The translations under genes were made by a program, and so were the position numbers. Positions 1 through 10,041 of a stretch of DNA of 64,000 nucleotides are shown piece by piece. The stretch lies in assembly GCA_021229015.1 (NCBI GenBank), contig CM037787.1, forward strand, positions 36,860,720-36,924,719. The letters are read 5' to 3'. The stretch is from Solen grandis (lineage: Eukaryota; Mollusca; Bivalvia; Adapedonta; Solenidae). The notes beneath the pieces are model-generated. The model was not told the origin of the DNA. It searched no databases and worked only from the letters and a program-made list of their open reading frames with translations. The first letter of the stretch is position 1. Each line of letters begins with the position of its first letter.

Positions 1-640
1 ATGTTTAACGGTTTCTTTTTCTAAATCTGTAAAAATAAGCAAATATATAAAGCAAATGAATTGTTGAAAGTTTCAAGACGTTTATAACGTTAATTACATA
101 GAAATAAGAAAGTATTTTCATAATTTTGCATACACCTCTGCCTTTGTTTCTATCTAATTTTGCAAATGGAAAACTCAATCAATTAAAATGTTGAAAGTCA
201 TGGATTTCAAAGTATTTTTTTTCTTTTTTACAATTTCAATTGTGGGTCAAATTGCAATGAATATTTGTTAAGTAATATGCTTACGAAGAAAAAGATATTA
301 AATAAAGTATAAAAAAACTTTTAAAATTTATTGACTAACATAAGAAAAAAAACTTGAGGATTGTATTATCTTAAAATTTTCCTGTTTTTTTTTTTCTGCA
401 TGATAGTAAACTGTTGCGTAATCAAATAAGGTCCATATATATGCTTTCTCAATATCTTCCTAAGAAGATGAAAATGAAAAAAATAATAAAAAATAAAGCT
501 TAATTTTGAACATAAGTATATATTTATGATAATGATGATTTACGTATTAAATTAAACATTATTAGGCAACATTATTCCATTTCTTTGTATTAACTTATAA
601 CCTTTCAAATAAGCAAACGGAAAGCCGCTTCGTTTGTATC
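1..640. other. AT-rich stretch with no recognisable feature
   Basis: Poly-A/T-rich sequence with many in-frame stops on both strands. I see no ORF, repeat unit or RNA-like fold. It leads into the leader of the CRE tandem array. Confidence 0.6.
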
Positions 641-3600
641 TTAAACAAATGACTTCTAGTTATTATTCTTTTTTTCTTCCTAACTAAACGCTTATTTTTC
701 TATGTTGCAATACTCCTAGGACGATGAAATTTTTATTTTTATGACGTCATATGACGTCATATTTGAAATATGCTACAAAAGTTTGTACGCAGTCTACAGC
801 CATTGTTTGTGAACCGATTTTCATCAAATTTACACAGATTGTGTATATTATGTTCTAGTTGTGCATCCCGTTGTCCGTTTTTCAAAATTCGAAAAGTCCA
901 TGGTTCTATAGCGAATCCAAGATTCGAACCAAGGTCGTACATTTTTAAATGCTAATAAAATCTGTCCTTTTTAGGATAGAAAGTTAAGACTAAAATGTAT
1001 TTCTAATATGTACAAGTCAATCGCTGTATGTTGCTGTGGTTTTCGGACGATGAAATTTTGACGGCATATATTTCAGATGCAGAAATTTTCATTTCTATGG
1101 AACTCTAATGCCTATGACGTCATATGACGTCATACTTGACATATACTACAAAAGTTTCTACGCGGACTACAGCCATTGTTTATGAACCGGTTTTAATCAA
1201 AATTTCACAGAAAGTGTATATTAAGTTTTGGTTGTGCGTCCTGGTTTCCGTTTTTCAAAATTCGAAAAGACCAAGTTTCTATGGCGAATCCAAGATTCAA
1301 ACCAAGGACGCCAAATTCTAAAAGCTTATAAAATCGGTCCTATATAAGATAGAAAGTTGATTTTTTGTCCTTATGTAGGTCTTTGGGTGACTGAAAGATT
1401 TTGTGAAAATGAACGTCATATGCCGTCACATGACGTCATTACATGAAAATTTATTTCTAATATTTACAAGAAAATTGCTATATGTTCAAATGGCCCATTG
1501 AAATGAAAATTGTATGACATATGCTTCAAACGATGATATTTTGAATTCTACAATTTTCATATGCCTATGACGTCATATGACGTCACACTTGACATATCCT
1601 ACAAACGTTTGTACGCAGTCTACCGCAATTATTTATGAACCGATTTCCATCAAAATTTCACAGGAAATGTATATTAGGTTTTACCGGTGTCCGTTTTCTA
1701 AATTCTAAAAGACCAAGGTTCTATTGCCAATCCAAGATTCGAACCAAAGACGTCTAATTTAAAATGCTTATAAAATCAGTCTTTTATGAAAAAAAAGTTC
1801 ATATATTATGTCAGTATGTAGGTCTCTGATTGCCTTTACAATTATGTGAAAATGAATGTCATATGACGTCATTAGATGGAAAATTCTTTATAATATTTCA
1901 AAGAAAATTTCTATATGTTGATATGGTCCAAGGACAATGGAATTTTGAGAACTTATTTAACAAATGCTTTTCCTTTGATTCGACGTACATTGGTTACAAA
2001 AGTTTGTACGCAGACTTCAGCCATTATAAATGAACCAAATCCAATCTAAATTTCACAGAATGTAAATATTAACTTTTAGTTGTGTAAACTGGTGTTATAT
2101 TTTCAAAATTCGAAAAGACCAGGATTCTACGGCGAATCCAGGATATGTACCAAGGGCATCAAATTTCAAATACGTACAAACTTGCCTCTGGATGAGTAAG
2201 AGAGATAATATTTGACTATATCATGGTGCTCCACATATTCTTCATATACTATGAAAGAGAAAGTCATGTGACCTCATATGACGTTTTCAAGTCAATAGCT
2301 ACGAATTTTTTGTTTATTTTGTAATAATCCCAGACATGTGGAAACTTTATAGCATATATATTTCTTCTTCTTCTTAGTATTATTCTTTTTTTCTTCCTGA
2401 GCTCTTATTTTTGTATGTTGCAATAGTCCTAGGACGATGAAATATTTACGGCTTATTAGGCACGTGAGGAAATTTCTAATATGATTTTCATAGGCTTATG
2501 ATGTCATCCTTAAAGCTGACAACTAAAGTTTGAACGCGGTCCAGTCTCATAAACAATGAGAAGATTTTCATCAAATTTTCACAGAATATGTATATTAAGT
2601 TCTATTTGTGTGTCCTGTTGTCTGTTTTTCAAAATTCGAAAGGTCCAAATTTCTAGGGCGAATCCAAGATTTGAACCAAGGACGTCAATTTTTAAATGCA
2701 TATAAAATCAGTCCTGTTTGAGGTAGAAAATTATATTTGGTCAGAAAGTAAGTCTCTGAGTGTTTTAAACATTTTGTAAAAATGAACGTCATGTGACGTC
2801 ATTATATCAAAACGTTTTTCTAATATCAACATGAAAAATTTCTATATGTTGAAATTGTCGAAGCGCAATGAGTACTTTATGACATGTTTTAGACGCTGAA
2901 ATTTTTATTTCAATGATTTTCATAGGACTATGACGTCACATGGCGTCACTATTGAAATTGGTAAAAAAAATTGAACAAGGTTCTGATCAATTTTTTAAAG
3001 AACTGATATTCATTATATTTTCACAGAATGTGTATATTAGGTTCTATTTGTGTGTCCTGGTGTCCATTTTACAAAATTCCAAAGGTCCAAAGTTTTAAGG
3101 CGATTCCAAGATTCGAACCAAAGACGTCAAATTTAAAATACGTATAAAAATGCTTCTGGAAGAGTTAGAGAGCTGATTTTTATATACATTATATTTTATA
3201 TACATCATGTGACATCATATGACGTCATAAGAGCATATGGAATATCTAATATATATACATCTATTGATATATGTTGTTAAGATCACAGGACAATAGAACT
3301 GAAAAGGCTTATACAAACCATGCTTTTTAAGATGCAAATAAAAAAATATGCATATGACGTCAAACTTGACATAGGCTCAAAAATGTTTGTACGCGATCTG
3401 CAGCCTTTGTTTATGAACCAATTTTCATCAAAATTACACAGAATGTATAATTATATTAAGTTCTAGTTGTGCATCCCGATGTCCATTTTTCAAAATTCGA
3501 AAAGATTAAGGTTCTATGGCGAATCCAACATTCGAACCAAGGACGTCAAATTTTAAAAGCTTATAAAATCGTACCTTAATGTTAAATCTAGAAGTTCTAT

Positions 3601-3965
3601 ACATTTTATGAAAATGAACGTACGTCTTCAGATTTAAATTAATTTCCTATTTGTTCAAGAAAATTTCTATATGTTGCTTTTGTCTAAGGACAAAAGGATT
3701 TTGATGGTATTTCTATCAGATAGGATCATTAGGATTTCTATTGTAATCATATGTCTCTGACGTCATATGACATAACACATGTCCGTTTTTATAGTTTCTA
3801 CAGGTTCTGCCGACGTGTGTTGTGGATGGGTTTTTATGAAATTTTAATAGAAGGTTTAATTTTTGAAAGATTGTGTAATCTTAAAGCTTCTATATAACTA
3901 CGTAGCTGATGTGGCAGAAAGTCCTATCATTCGTATTAACGAATGACATCTAGTTATTATTATGC
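641..3965 (+). repeat. CRE-palindrome tandem array 1 (about 8 diverged units of ~370-450 bp)
   Basis: A leader (TCTAGTTATTATTC then TTTTTTTCTTCC, then TATGTTGCAATA) is followed by diverged tandem units. Each unit opens with TGACGTCATATGACGTCA or a decayed form, at 742, 1115, 1568, ~1985, ~2500, 2931, 3355 and 3758. The order is then ACAAAAGTTTGTACGC, a CAGCCATTGTTTATGAACC-like segment, TTTTCATCAAAATTTCACAG, TTTTTCAAAATTCGAAAAG, a GATTCGAACC block resembling a reversed pol III B box, and a second CRE near the unit end (1431, 1864, 2794, 3220). The array closes at 3918-3965 with CAGAAAGTCCTATCATTCGT and another leader copy. Short ORFs inside are translations of the repeat and are not conserved as a protein. 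It may be a non-autonomous mobile element carrying internal tandem repeats, or a dispersed satellite. Confidence 0.85.
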
Positions 3966-4028
3966 CTACTGGCAGAAAGTCCTATTGGGTTTGTACTGTT
4001 TTTTTATTAGGACTTTCTGCCTACTGGC
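3963..4028 (+). mobile_element. Miniature 51 bp module with terminal inverted repeats and flanking direct repeats
   Basis: GGCAGAAAGTCCTA (3971-3984) and its exact reverse complement (4008-4021) bound a 51 bp module. TGCCTACTGGC occurs directly repeated at 3963-3973 and 4018-4028, overlapping the arms. The arm is the same CAGAAAGTCC motif that heads the CRE arrays, so this may be an internally deleted member of that family. Confidence 0.55.
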
Positions 4029-4048
4029 GTAAACAAGCGTACCCTTTC

Positions 4049-4342
4049 CGGTGGCCGAGTGGTTAGAGAGTCCGCCTCGGGAGCGGGAGGTCGTGGGTTC
4101 GATCCCCGACCACGACATACCAAAGTTGTAAAATATGGTATTGTTGCGCTCAACATATAAGAGTATTTGCAGGACTGGTTAGCTCGGTATCAGGATGATG
4201 TGACTGGGTGTGGTATCATGCCACATGTCTACGGCGTGATACTGCAGTGTGGCAGCCCTATACCCGCATGAAGAAGACATCGTCTCCAAATGACTGAATT
4301 ACTGTCGGAGGGACGTTAAACCCAACAAACAAGCAAACAAAC
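4049..4342 (+). mobile_element. tRNA-derived SINE (family A), complete or nearly so
   Basis: The head is tRNA-like, with A box TGGCCGAGTGG at 4052-4062 and B box GGTTCGATCCC at 4096-4106; it most resembles tRNA-Leu/Ser. A body with GATGTGACTGGGTGTGGTAT follows, then a tail with ACTGTCGGAGGGACGTTAAA and an A/C-rich end (CCCAACAAACAAGC). Such tails are typical of molluscan V-SINE/RUDI-like families (from memory). The tail suggests mobilisation by a partner LINE recognising the GACGTTAAAC end. No unambiguous target-site duplication was found. It is not a functional tRNA, because no anticodon arm folds cleanly and it is joined to a long SINE body. Confidence 0.8.
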
Positions 4343-5129
4343 TTAACAAGTGTTGACAATGATTTAATATTGTGTCAAATCATTTTATTTAAGTTACTTA
4401 TACATATCAGTTGCAGCATTGCGTTACCCATAATCCTTTGAGCGTTTTGACACATGTCATTTAGACCGTTGTTGAAACATTGCAATTTCCCGACTTCATT
4501 GTTGCATCAATCCAAATTTATGATAAATGATAAGCTATGTGAAAATATATGTTATAAGTACAATGTAATTTAATTGCCAGCTTGAGATACCATGGGCGTT
4601 TATAAGTGTAGACGTTTGAAACAAAATGATCAACACATGTTATCCGTTCAAGACGCTGCAAGCTAATTTGTCCGAAAGCTACAAGGGCTAAATGGAGTAA
4701 CTTTTTTAGAGTTTGCCCGCTATTTCTATCTAATCAGTGAGCCCAAAATTTCAAATTCATGGTCGATTTAATTTAAGAGTTCGAGATTTTGCGAGACTTG
4801 TCAACTTAATTGTGATTTAACTGTTAAGAGTTTACGGCGAAATGCGCATGTCATTATCTCAAATTATGCTCCGCCCTATTCACGTGTTATCATATATGGC
4901 AGTGTTAACTACACCGATCCATACACACGAGGTGTGCACACTGGTGCATGTTGACGTCTTTTGTAAACATTAAGTAAAGTTGCTTAAATAATCATGTTTA
5001 TAGATAAACATTTACATAAGAATGAGGAGTTTCGGAAATAATATGTTTTGCAAAGGGACTCCTAAGGAAAGAAAAAGATGCTAAATTAAATACTAAATGC
5101 TAAATTAAATACTAAAATACAAGTACAGT
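4343..5129. other. AT-rich region without a recognised gene
   Basis: I find no ORF or repeat family I can name. A segment AGAGTTTGCCCGCTATT near 4709 resembles the reverse complement of sequence near 5767-5786, hinting at a decayed inverted repeat, but the match is too short to claim an element. Confidence 0.45.
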
Positions 5130-5342
5130 TTATTAGGTTTAACGTCCCACCGACAGAATTTAAGTCTTTTGGAGACAATGTCTACTTGAGACAAATGTAG
5201 TGTTGTCATACTGCACAGTATCACGTCGTAGACAGTTGGCATGATACCACACCCAGTCACATTATCCGGACACCGGGCCATCAGTCATGGAACTACCCTT
5301 ATTAAGCTGAGCGCCAACCAAGGGAGCTATACCAGTACCTAA
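5130..5342 (-). mobile_element. SINE, minus strand, different head but same tail as the copy at 4049
   Basis: Read on the minus strand, a head with GCTCCCTTGGTTGGCGCTCA is followed by TAATGTGACTGGGTGTGGTA, CGACGTGATACTGTGCAGTA and GTGGGACGTTAAACCTAATA. The 3' portion matches 4195-4330 of the plus-strand SINE, while the 5' portion is unrelated to the tRNA-Leu/Ser-like head there. Only the shared domain and tail are used for this call; the exact 5' end is uncertain. Confidence 0.75.
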
Positions 5343-5812
5343 GTTTACGAATTTGGTAAATACAAGAATTGAAATAATTGTTATAACGTTTTTAAACAAC
5401 TTAAATTACAGATCATGTATTAACTCGTTTGATTTGGTATTTCCGGGGTATTCCTAGCCTTGATATCTTCCGCTGACACAGACTTTTTTAAACGATTATT
5501 ATCTACATATTTCGTTCTTTCCTTAATGTCAATCAGTTGATATTTTCTGATGTCTGAAGTAATTAAAACAAGATAAATAAATTTAAAAAAAACAGCCATC
5601 ACATAAATTGATTGAAATCTGAAAAAGAAATGAGCCGACGGTAAAAAAATGCGAGAAATTTATATGTTACATCCATATTTGGAAAGCACGTGCACGTGTG
5701 TGATTAACAACACGCTGACGTAACACTTATATGGCGCCATCTCCTAATATAGCAGCATAACGCAGTAATAGGGCGGGGCAAACTCTAAGTTAGTCAGTGT
5801 TAATTAAGTATA
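5343..5812. other. Non-coding AT-rich spacer with a double E-box
   Basis: No coding region is supported; the 60 aa minus-strand ORF at 5420-5602 has no recognisable family. CACGTGCACGTG at 5687-5698 is two abutting E-box palindromes. Without a gene nearby there is no evidence that it is functional. Confidence 0.4.
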
Positions 5813-5827
5813 GGTTAGTGTTTTTTA

Positions 5828-5900
5828 GTAAGCATTAATGAAATTAAATCGGTCTGGCGCGGCATAGCCGCGCGACCGATTTAATGGACTTAATGCTTAC
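5828..5900. other. 73-nt hairpin next to the left inverted end
   Basis: The outer arms GTAAGCATTAA and ATTAAATCGGTC pair with their complements at 5874-5900, apart from a 4-nt internal mismatch (5839-5842 against 5886-5889). The inner stem GCGCGGC (5857-5863) pairs perfectly with GCCGCGC (5867-5873) across the 3-nt loop ATA. The GC-rich tip stands out in an AT-rich background. Confidence 0.8.
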
Positions 5901-6094
5901 CTTCTTAGTTTTTGAAATTATGTTTTGAAATTTAACGCAGTCGCACATTCCAAATATAGTATTGATTTTTTTTGACTCCGCTCTATCAACCTGTTCCCGA
6001 TGTGAATTACATCACGTGACAAGTAACATGTTATGTCAAAGGTAAATGCGTCGCTCTAACTGTGTATAGTTGTGTGTGTAGATCTACGTTCAAA

Positions 6095-6151
6095 ATGAGC
6101 GTTGAACTGGAAGCCGACTTTGATCTCTTCGGCAAAAAAAGTGGTGATTGA
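6095..6151 (+). other. Possible tiny ORF or first exon (18 codons)
   Basis: An ATG in the context CAAAATGA opens a short acidic peptide (MSVELEADFDLFGKKSGD) ending at TGA 6149-6151. It lies inside the candidate transposon. It could be the first exon of a lost transposase gene, because GTGATT at 6143-6148 could serve as a weak splice donor, but no continuation was found. It may equally be chance. Confidence 0.15.
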
Positions 6152-7349
6152 AATTTGAATAAAAGATGCTGTTTAGAAAGGTTCATATATCTGCACCTAT
6201 ACATGTTGTGTTTTGGACATTTTTTTTTTCATTTAAGTAACCCTTTTTTGTTAGTGTTTTTCTTTTCTTCTCTTTTCATTATTTATATACATTTTTCAAT
6301 TTGAATTTATTTAATCGGATATTTACTAAATTGCTTTGTTTAGTAATTAGTTATATATTGCCCATTCTGTGTTAATATGTGTAGACATTGAAATTACACA
6401 AGTGTCTTTAAAGCGATGACCGATACTAATGTTGTTAGAACTTGTGGTCAGACCCTCTTACTTATTTTTTAAAATCTTCAATGTTGTATCATCATTTTAG
6501 GTAATAATACAAGTTTAAACTAAACTAATCGGAAGGGTAGAGTTCTTTTGTTATTTTGGATTAATCAGAATCCTGGTGAGTAAATGTTTGTTCTCTATGG
6601 TTGCTGTGTATTATTTTTTGTCGATGTTCATGCGTTCACATCAAAAATCCCTGTAACACGTTACACATGCGTGATATGGACTAAGACCACAATTTAAATT
6701 TACTATATGTTCTAAATAAGCATATATACAAATGACAATTTCTGTAAGGGAAATTGACATCCAAACTTACCCGCATTAGATAGATCTATTCAAGAGAAAT
6801 AATTCTGTACATTTTAAACATGGGGTCAACCGACTACTTTTTGACCTATTTAAGGCCAAATAACATGCGTATGAATTTAGTGCACCGGTCGACCATTTCA
6901 CACCAATTTTCTCAAAAATTCTCCTCTCAGTAATGCTTAACTATTAAGATTGTTGAGCAAGAAGGCCTCCAAATTGGGCATTTAATGACTATTTTAACTG
7001 TTTACTATAGAATTTAATCCTTTATTGCATGTCTTTCAGTCAAAAACTCACCTTAATTCAGCATTAAATAGGGTCATTTTTTTCTGTGTAGGCACATTCG
7101 GATACAAGGTAACCAAGGGCAGGTAACTGTGGTCTTAGTCCATATTGGTGAACAAATAAAGCTCCGCTTCTCGACACAGCTCGACGCACATGCGCAGTGA
7201 AGGTGCTTGAAGCTGGTTTTAAATTGATCAGCTGATTTAGCGGAATAGTGTTTAGTGACAAGTTGATGCCGATTAAATGAATTAAATGGAGACAAAAATT
7301 TGAAAAATGGAATGAGTTCATTGGACAAAATATAATTTCAGACACTAAG

Positions 7350-7418
7350 AGAGAATTTAACAGTTAAGAAGCCGCCACTCGCTACGCTCGTTCTGGCTTC
7401 TTAACTGTTAAATTCTCT
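7350..7418. other. Perfect 24-bp stem hairpin next to the right inverted end
   Basis: The arm at 7350-7373 is the exact reverse complement of 7395-7418 (24 of 24 pairs). The 21-nt loop at 7374-7394 contains CTCGCTACGCTCG. It abuts the right TIR of the candidate element and mirrors the hairpin at the left end. Confidence 0.9.
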
Positions 7419-7434
7419 TTTAATAAACACTAAC

Positions 7435-7689
7435 TATAACGTACTACAGTCGTCTCCATCGTATGTACAAGCATTATTGAAATTTAACTCACGAGGCTAC
7501 ACGCGTCGACGAATCTATTTCATGGTAGCATTTACGGTTTTATTCCCGCGGCTGTACACGAAATTAAAAAAAAAGAATTTTGATATGCAGAATTAATAGG
7601 TTTAAGTTTAATTGCTTATATTTTGAAAACCTATAAAACTAGACCCAAATATGCTACAATTGAATTGTAGGAATTTTCAGGACATATAT
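7435..7689. other. Spacer with nothing recognised
   Basis: AT-rich sequence between the candidate transposon and a SINE fragment. No ORF or repeat I can name. Confidence 0.4.
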
Positions 7690-7895
7690 TTTGGTACCTA
7701 GCCCTCACCGCTGTGGGTTCGAATCCCGGTAGGGACTTCGGATTTTTCATGTGAGGAAGCCTTCCAGCTGCCTTGCGGTAGGTCGGTGGTTCTATCCGGG
7801 TACCTCTGTGTAATCGGGGTCTTCCTCCACCTGTAATTAGCTGGACGTCTCTATATGAATTAAATACTATCACAAAGGCGGTAAACCCTAAAAAC
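7690..7895 (+). mobile_element. SINE family B fragment, 5'-truncated
   Basis: It begins inside the tRNA-like head at CTCACCGCTGTGGGTTCGAA (B box GGTTCGAATCC) and continues through TTTTTCATGTGAGGAAGCCT, GTAGGTCGGTGGTTCTA and TCTTCCTCCACCTGTAATTA to GGCGGTAAACCC. It aligns along its length with the fuller copies at 14772 and 57243, but the A-box half is missing, as expected for 5' truncation during retroposition. An ORF on the opposite strand is only a shadow of this repeat. Confidence 0.85.
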
Positions 7896-8032
7896 AAAAA
7901 TTTTTTTTGACATATGGCTTACTTCACAAAGTTCATGCATGAGAAGTCCATACGAAAAAAAAAGAGTAAAAGGTAGGAAATATAATATATATTCTTTCTA
8001 ACGTTATTAATCTTTACATTTCAAAAGGTTGC

Positions 8033-8340
8033 AGAAAGTCCTATCATTCGTATCAACGAATGAAATCTAGTTATTCTTCTTATTATTCTTTTTTTCTTCC
8101 TCTTATATTTGTGTTAATTTTGAGGTGTTGCCATTGACTCAAAACAATGAAAATTTAGTTTTTTTTTAAACATGTGACAAAATGTTTGAAAGATCATTGT
8201 TAATGGCATTCATCAAGCCAGTGAACGAAGAAATATATTATTCGAACCATGCGACTCATTAAGTGAATGGAATTGCTTCCGCGAAAACCGGTGAAATCGC
8301 AAATGCGATTCAAGTTTACAGTAGCAACTAGTTATTCAAA
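8033..8340 (+). repeat. Orphan leader of the CRE-array family
   Basis: GCAGAAAGTCCTATCATTCG, a small ATTCGT..ACGAAT hairpin, then TCTAGTTATTC and TTTTTTTCTTCC match the leader of the arrays at 641 and 3918, but no CRE-containing unit follows. The stretch after it (TGAGGTGTTGCCATTGACTC) corresponds only loosely to the TATGTTGC block of the leader. Its right boundary is uncertain. Confidence 0.6.
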
Positions 8341-8360
8341 CGTCAATATTTAAGAATAAA

Positions 8361-8383
8361 AAACAACACACACACACACACAC
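8361..8383 (+). repeat. (CA)n microsatellite
   Basis: Uninterrupted CA dinucleotides, visible directly. Confidence 0.85.
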
Positions 8384-10013
8384 TTTTTTGTCTAAGTCAC
8401 GCTATCTTAATCACTTGACAATACTTTAATTTAGAAAATTGAAAATGGAGAGATCAAACAGGAGGCAAGAAATGTCATTTTTTTTTTTTTTTTTTACTGT
8501 TCATCAGAATTTGATCTTTGTTGAAATCATGTCAAAACTTATGGTGCCAAAATTTGTAATGTGACTAGGAACTAAGGATCACATTTGAAATGAAAAATGT
8601 TGCATTCAAATTAAAGAAAAATAAAAATAAAATTAAAAGCTTTTACAATATTATAGTCATATGATAAAGGCTAAGCCTCGAAGCGAGCGCAGCATTTTTT
8701 TTATTTTATTTATATGTACTGTATGCCTTGATTTGGCAGAGAGAGAGAGAGAGAGTCGAATCAATAAATAAAATTATAATAAATAATAAAATAAAAAACA
8801 ACCGCATTAAATATATTCTGGAGTATAGTATTATAATTTCACATTACCTTCTATTGGGTCATTTAAAAAAAAGTGCACCATATCACGCTGTAGAGCAATA
8901 TTTCGCAGATTAAAGACCTGTAAGTGGGTAAGGCCTGAGAATACTCAATTAACTCTGATTTTCTAGTATTTGCTTGCAACAAAAGTTTGTGGGGCAAAAT
9001 AATGTTCTTTTCGTAGGGCATCAGATAATGTTATTTTTATGGGTTTGCGTGACTAAATGGGGCCATCCTGTGGTTGATAATGGATAAAAAAGGAGAAATT
9101 TATAGGATTTTATCTCATGGTTACTTAGTTTAGATATTGGGATTACAGAAAATGGCCAAATTAATAAAATAGTAACATTAAAAATTTATTTGTATTACGA
9201 TCAAAATAAACCAATTAATTGGTGAAATAAAATGTGATTTATGAAACAAAAACATGAACCAATTTGCGCTTCACAGCCTAAAATAGTAGAAATTACAACG
9301 TTTCTTGCCACTTAGTTTTGCTTCAAATCAATTATGTGCTATTCTACAGTATTTGAAATGTCTTTTAAAGCTGTTCGGAATCCAGGCTCATTTTAACTAA
9401 CAGGAAAAAAGCACACAGATTAGCTGTCTGCACCATTAATTACTTTTGCCAATTCCAAATCTTATCAGTTCAATAATTAATTATTATTAATTTAATTAAT
9501 TTTCATTATTATTTATTTATTCTTTTTTACTGAAATGACATAAAATAAACAATTGCCTTTTCATATCCACATTTTGTGAAATGTATTCATATCAGAAAAA
9601 ATCAATCATTAGTTATGCGCGTGAACAGTTTAGTTCGGGTACAAGAAGAACATTATAATTCATATCTCACAACAATAACCTTTTTTTGGTAGTATGATTA
9701 TACCGGTATTCCGATCCGTTATTAGAGTTAAACCCATGGAGTAATGCTTGATTTCTGTAGCACAAATACTGATTTTATCTATAATAGGCTCTGTAAAGAC
9801 AACCAGTTATATTAGCTCCTTGTTATAATTGTAAATCTCAGACCATTTTAAATAGGGTAATTAACACTGCTGCATCTAATGTTCAATTTGATTTTAACAT
9901 GAAAGGGAGGAATCGATCACGCGTCATCTGAGAAAATTATCTACGACTCAAATGGATGACTGCGTGACTACACAATCTTAGTGTCATTTTGTCGCTAATG
10001 TTACAAGTTCTTT
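8384..10013. other. AT-rich region with simple repeats only
   Basis: It contains a poly-T run near 8479-8497, a GA microsatellite at about 8738-8756 and a TTAATTAATT-rich patch near 9473-9510. No ORF here has a recognisable domain. Confidence 0.5.
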
Positions 10014-10034
10014 CTTTCTCTCTCTCTCTCTCCC
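10014..10034 (+). repeat. (CT)n microsatellite
   Basis: A run of CT dinucleotides directly outside the left arm of the fold-back element. Confidence 0.85.
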
Positions 10035-10041
10035 AACCAAA

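Larger units (their letters stand above)
5813..7434. mobile_element. Candidate DNA transposon with TIRs directly followed by long hairpins
   Basis: The left end GGTTAGTGTTTTTTA (5813-5827) and the right end TAATAAACACTAAC (7421-7434) form a near-perfect inverted pair, with one indel and one mismatch. Both are flanked by TATA (5809-5812 and 7435-7438), a plausible target-site duplication. Immediately inside each end lies a large hairpin, 5828-5900 on the left and 7350-7418 on the right. The interior is ~1.6 kb, AT-rich and without a transposase ORF, so the copy would be non-autonomous. A second, inner 18 bp inverted pair lies at 6674-6691 and 7128-7145. I do not recognise the superfamily. Confidence 0.5.

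Noticed and set aside
770..1321. Similar ~60-residue ORFs (770-955 and 1124-1321)
   Set aside because: Their similarity follows from the tandem DNA repeat; the frame is not kept in later units and no domain is recognisable.
4049..4117. Functional tRNA-Leu/Ser gene
   Set aside because: A and B boxes fit, but there is no clean anticodon or acceptor pairing and a SINE body follows directly; same for 14772, 57243 and 57893.
4700..5790. Larger element bounded by AGAGTTTGCCC / GGGGCAAACTCT
   Set aside because: Inverted match of about 11-18 bp with indels, and no target duplication; could be chance.
7064..7345. Overlapping minus-strand ORFs of 93 and 84 codons
   Set aside because: They lie in the candidate transposon, show no domain, and overlap each other in different frames.
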